Below, one piece after another: positions 60,073 to 64,000 of a stretch of DNA of 64,000 nucleotides (positions are counted from its first letter, which is position 1; each line of letters opens with the position of its first letter). Origin of the DNA: Chimonanthus salicifolius (taxonomy: Eukaryota > Streptophyta > Magnoliopsida > Laurales > Calycanthaceae); the NCBI GenBank assembly GCA_013350335.1, contig CM023534.1, positions 16,759,302 through 16,823,301 on the forward strand, read 5' to 3'. The translations under genes were made by a program, and so were the position numbers. The notes below the pieces were generated by a model. It was not told the origin of the DNA. It saw nothing but the letters and a program-made list of their open reading frames with translations, and made no database searches.

Positions 60073-60336
60073 ATGGGTAGACCATATGCGGGTCAACCAT
60101 CGAGTGGGTCTGAACTCAATGCACGTGACATGACAACAGAGAAACAATTGGAACAAAATGTGTTTGGTGCAATGGACCCATATCGTCGGGACGATGGCTT
60201 GACCCCGCTCGTTTGTCTAACTAGAACTATCCGTTCTGGGATTATGGTGGGGATGATTATGGAGAGCCTCAATTTTGATGTTCCATACTATAGGAAGGTA
60301 ATTATTATATTTATTTCGTATTTGATTTGCATGTAA
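60073..60336 (+). other. Unrecognised 87-codon open frame
   Basis: The frame MGRPYAGQPSSGSELNARDM... sits in a GC-richer island (about 59,950-60,560). Further on (60440-60520) the plus strand encodes a Pro/Ser-rich stretch (PPSSGGPPSIVHSLSSPESG) after an intron-like AT-rich gap. This resembles the low-complexity tail of a gene or transposon protein, but no domain can be named. Confidence 0.25.
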
Positions 60337-60579
60337 TGTTTATTTCAAACTTATTATTTATTCCATTTTAGAAGTTAATGTATTCAATCTTTTATTTTTT
60401 ACAGGAACCAAATATATGTAATGCATGAATCGTTGATACCTGTATCCGCCCCACCTTCAAGTGGTGGACCTCCCTCTATTGTTCACAGTCTCTCCTCTCC
60501 TGAGTCTGGCAACTTGTGTTGGCGTGACAGTGGCTTTCTTTGTATTAGTGTTTCAATTATCTACTCTTTCACTGTTATG

Positions 60580-62840
60580 AACTTATAGTTGTATTTTATG
60601 ACAAAGGAATGATCTCTATCCTCGAAAATACGGCGTTGGCCCATCCTCGTAAATATGACGTTCCAATATCACTCCTGACTTCATATACGCATCTCCTCGC
60701 CCATTAAGTTCTAATCCACCTTAGCATTTGTCTTCACTCAATTCATGTAACATCTTAAACGTTGAAATTTTAATTTTCCGTGAATTCAATTCATAATTTC
60801 ATACTAATCGTAATTTGATATCTTATTATGTCAGGATCAACCTCAAAAACCCGAAATACACAATTTTGACACACTACAACAATTTTCAAGATATATACGT
60901 CCAACAAGTATACGCCTACAAGTACATGTTTTATAGATTCATCTTTCATTTCTTATTCATTATAATAATGTTTGATTCTTTGTTTTTAATTAGTTTTATT
61001 TTATCATTTAATTGTTTCATTTATAATTTATTTTTTATCTCTCATACTTTTTTTTTGAATTTACATGTGGGAAATCGTAGAATATACTTGAATTGTAAAT
61101 ACTTTTAAACATTTACTTCATTTTTTTAAAATTTATTTGTAGTTAATCTAATATATGTAATTCATTGTACATGGATTTTTTAATTTATTTATAATTTTTT
61201 CTGAGTTTGACCAAATTTCTTTGAATATTCGACTAAATTATTTATAATTAAGCGTTTCCTAATAATTAACCACGTCAATAACTTAACAGAAAATTACTAG
61301 ATTTTTCCCATTTTTCTACATTTTTTGGGGATTTTTTAACAGTTTTTTAAAAAAAATTGAAATTCTAACTTTTGTAACATCAAAATCACATTTGAATATC
61401 TAAATGTCCATTAAATAATGATATCATTACACATCCATGAAGCCCATAATATTATGAATTTTCTATAATTTTTTCAGAAGTTTTTGAAAAAAAAAATTTA
61501 GAGGTTAAAATGCTATCAAATTTTTTTATCATAATTTTTAAAAAAATTAAAAGTAAAATTTAATTGATACAATAAAAATTATTTTTGGAGAACTATTAAT
61601 TCAAACTCAAAGCACTTCTAGACTTTTCACCATTAACATACACAAGTCAACGTCCATCTATTGATAAATATTTATAATTTATTTTATTTGATAAAGTGTG
61701 CTGCCAATGTACTTACATAAGAAGCGTCTGCTGTGACCGCAGCGTATGCAGTGACGTGAGTTACAAAAAGGTGTGGGACTATGGGTGACGTTTCTGTATA
61801 ATATATGGCGCTAAACCTAAACGTGGCATCATGCCACTGGCATGACATGGGCAAAGAAGAAAATGGGTAAATGAGAAAAGAATCGCAAATAAATGTTGGT
61901 TTGATGACTAAGGAATAAAAGTAAAATATCAAGTCAAAATGAATGTTTATCCCTCTTCTTTCACTTTTAAATTTTTTTTTTTTAAGAATTTTTTATAATT
62001 CTTGAGATAATCGATACAACATGAGATCATCTATGCAAAATTTACCTCTTATCTAAATACAGATTGAAAGTGGTTTCTAATACATCACCTTACATGCAAA
62101 TGTGATATTTATTTATTTATTTATTTTTTTAATCTATATTATAAGATAGGGCACAATGGATATTTATTTAAAATTATTTTTTACTTTTTTATAATGTAGA
62201 ATTTTAAAGACTAAAATCTACACCTATATATATTTTCTTTTAAATTAAAGTGTTCAGATTTTTTAAAACATTTGACTAATTTTTAAAGTACGTACAAACT
62301 TTTTTATCCACATATTTTAGATAATATTATAAAGAATAATCTTTTTGTTAAAAAACAAATTAAATTTAAAATCTTTCACAATTTATAGATTTTGGACCGT
62401 CAATGAATTATCCTTATTTATATAAATATCAATTGATGATGTATTATTAACTCAAATGATTTGACCTTTTAATGTCATTCATGACGTTGATGGGCTGTTT
62501 TCAGTTGTCACTTTCGGTATGCCATGGTTCTACTAATGCAGGAATGGCTAATGTTGAATAATCATATAATAGTCTACAGATGACCGAAACGCCAACTGGC
62601 AGACGATCTGACCCACCAACAAGTCACCTGCTTTTAACTTTTTCTTTTATCCCTACAGAATCTGAAGCGACATTTTGTTAAGAGAGGGATGTGCCACTCT
62701 TTTGTACGCGTCAAAGCTTTGCGCCTTCACCCTTGACCGTCGGTGGTCTCCCGATTTGACAGACTGTAGCTGGCCTCCTCTGGATCCGCAGCTTCTACGA
62801 GCCTAAGCTCGCTCCTTGAAGAGAAGGAACAAATTTGGAG
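60580..62840. other. AT-rich DNA upstream of the NAC gene
   Basis: No gene seen. The last 300 bp are less AT-rich and probably contain the NAC promoter and 5' UTR. TTTGAATTTACATGTGGGAAA near 61056 is shared with 54540. Confidence 0.5.
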
Positions 62841-63047
62841 TATTTGTGTAGAAGATGCAGGAGTTGACGGGAAGGCCCCACCTCTTCATATTTGTATTCT
62901 CACGAATTCATAGATTTCCCATCTTCTCAACGGATAATTCTATTGCATCCTCAGATAAACTAAAGCAACGGCAGCAGTTCCAGCAGCAGAAGCAGCAGCA
63001 TAACAATAAAAGGAGGGAGAAGAAGGAGAGACAGAGCACAAGAAAGA

Positions 63048-63225
63048 ATGGCAAGGACAAGAGATGCAGAGGCTGAATTGAATTTGCCACCTGGGATCCG
63101 ATTCCATCCCACCGATGAGGAGCTCGCCGTCCATTATCTGTGCCGGAAAGCCAGCCACCAGTGCCCACCCGTTCCAATCATCGCTGAAATCGATCTTTAC
63201 AAATACAATCCGTGGGAACTTCCAG
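63048..63225 (+). CDS. NAC-domain transcription factor, first exon (partial)
   Basis: The exon encodes [49 protein letters not shown]..., ending WELP plus one base. [14 protein letters not shown] is NAC subdomain A, and [18 protein letters not shown] is the start of subdomain B. NAC proteins are plant nuclear regulators of stress, senescence and development. IIAEIDLYK(Y/F)xPWELP is usual in the ATAF/NAC2-like stress clade. G-I-R replaces the common G-F-R. The donor CCAG|GTACTG lies at 63225, and ending within the WELP/DLP region is the usual place for NAC intron 1. No second exon (YFFSPRDRKYP block) occurs before 64000, so it lies beyond the window and intron 1 exceeds 770 bp. The leader contains a CAG-rich stretch (62970-63000). 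Confidence 0.85.
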
Positions 63226-64000
63226 GTACTGACTGAACATAGTGCTGGCTTGTGGATTGCATACAGCCCTTACCCAACCCAACTGAATCTTTTAAAGAAT
63301 TGAAGCTCTTTTCTCTCTTTTTTTTTTTAATTTTTAATTTTTTTATAACTTAGCTATGTGTCTTCTGCTTTTGTTTGTATAATTGCAAGCTTTCCACCTT
63401 CTGAAACAGAGGATTTAGTGTTCCTATAACTGTGAGAATTGATGCTGAAGCTTCCAATTTCCCCTTGAAATTCCGAGTTTGTTAATGGTTTTAATTCTCA
63501 GAATCATTGTTAAAAATAGAAATCTCGCATCGAGTCAAGTAACTCTGATTAAATTTTCAACTCGACTTGAAAAAAATCCTAGGTTGAAGAAACTCGGAAA
63601 GTTATTTTTCTGCTCAGAATCATCCGTGGACTGAGCCAAGTCCGCGTCGGATCTGAATCAGATGGGGATAAGTTGCAGAATCTCGCATCCCCGCATTACC
63701 ATTCCGAGGTGCACTTTTTCAAACCGTGACAACAATGTTACAATTTGGTTTTGGTGACATTGGCATATAAGAAATTACGGCATACTTTGACGAAAAGGTT
63801 CATCCCCTAAATTTGGCTTATCTAGAATCAGGTGGGGCCCGTATTTTGTCTACAATTTGATCATTAGAAAAAATATACCCTTAAATATTGAATTAATACA
63901 ACTAATTTTTTTTTTTTTTTGATGACTTTGATGGATACATGACCAAGTTCACAAAACAATATTATGTAAGCTCTTTATCTAAATGCTGAATTTCAATTTC
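63226..64000 (+). other. NAC intron 1 (continues past the window)
   Basis: AT-rich, no open frame of note. The middle (63530-63730) has words such as CTCGCATCGAGTCAAG and CCGCATTACC that may be an old repeat. Confidence 0.5.

Overview
The window is nuclear DNA of a flowering plant: genes have many exons with canonical GT-AG introns (two introns are 4 to 7 kb), intergenic DNA is AT-rich, and much of the sequence is transposon-derived. The species cannot be named from the sequence. Long introns packed with retroelements and long solo LTRs fit a woody angiosperm with a medium to large genome. Three host genes are supported. (1) A minus-strand NCA1-like gene (RING finger plus TPR-like helices, catalase chaperone) has seven coding exons between 27285 and 14517 that join in phase to 365 codons plus a stop. 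(2) A plus-strand ALDH3-family aldehyde dehydrogenase gene has ten exons between 34526 and 41431. It carries one extra base at the end of exon 4, so it is a probable pseudogene or an assembly error. (3) The first exon of a NAC transcription factor gene lies at 63048-63225 and continues past the window edge. A broken SABATH-methyltransferase-like fragment lies near 12.2-12.5 kb. Layout: 1-9.3 kb is non-coding, with several MITEs, including one nested in another and one hAT-type with a perfect 8-bp target duplication. 9.9-11.6 kb holds a deleted Copia element with a 3' LTR and a LINE tail. 14.5-28.4 kb is the NCA1-like gene, whose introns contain LINE debris and a 3.2-kb solo LTR with 5-bp target duplications. 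28.9-33.4 kb is a minus-strand Copia relic split by a second 3.1-kb solo LTR and abutting a SINE. 34.5-41.4 kb is the ALDH gene, with a rearranged Copia element in intron 3. 41.6-46.1 kb is a nearly complete minus-strand Copia element with 236-bp LTRs. 46.6-47.2 kb is LINE debris. 47.3-54.2 kb is a complete hAT DNA transposon. 54.4-55.8 kb is a diverged tandem duplication. The rest is AT-rich DNA up to the NAC exon. The most interesting item is the hAT element at 47327-54218. It is bounded by identical 8-bp duplications (GGTCAAAG), has TIR-like ends rich in the palindrome TATCGGCCGATA, carries an internal array of about nine 159-bp repeats, and encodes a four-exon BED/DUF659/dimerisation transposase. 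The frame is intact over 990 codons but has four in-frame stops and an apparent loss of one catalytic Asp. Small elements elsewhere in the window share its ends, so it looks like a decayed member of the autonomous family behind those MITEs. The two solo LTRs share a second signature: clusters of TCGGA-N(3-4)-TCCGA palindromes.
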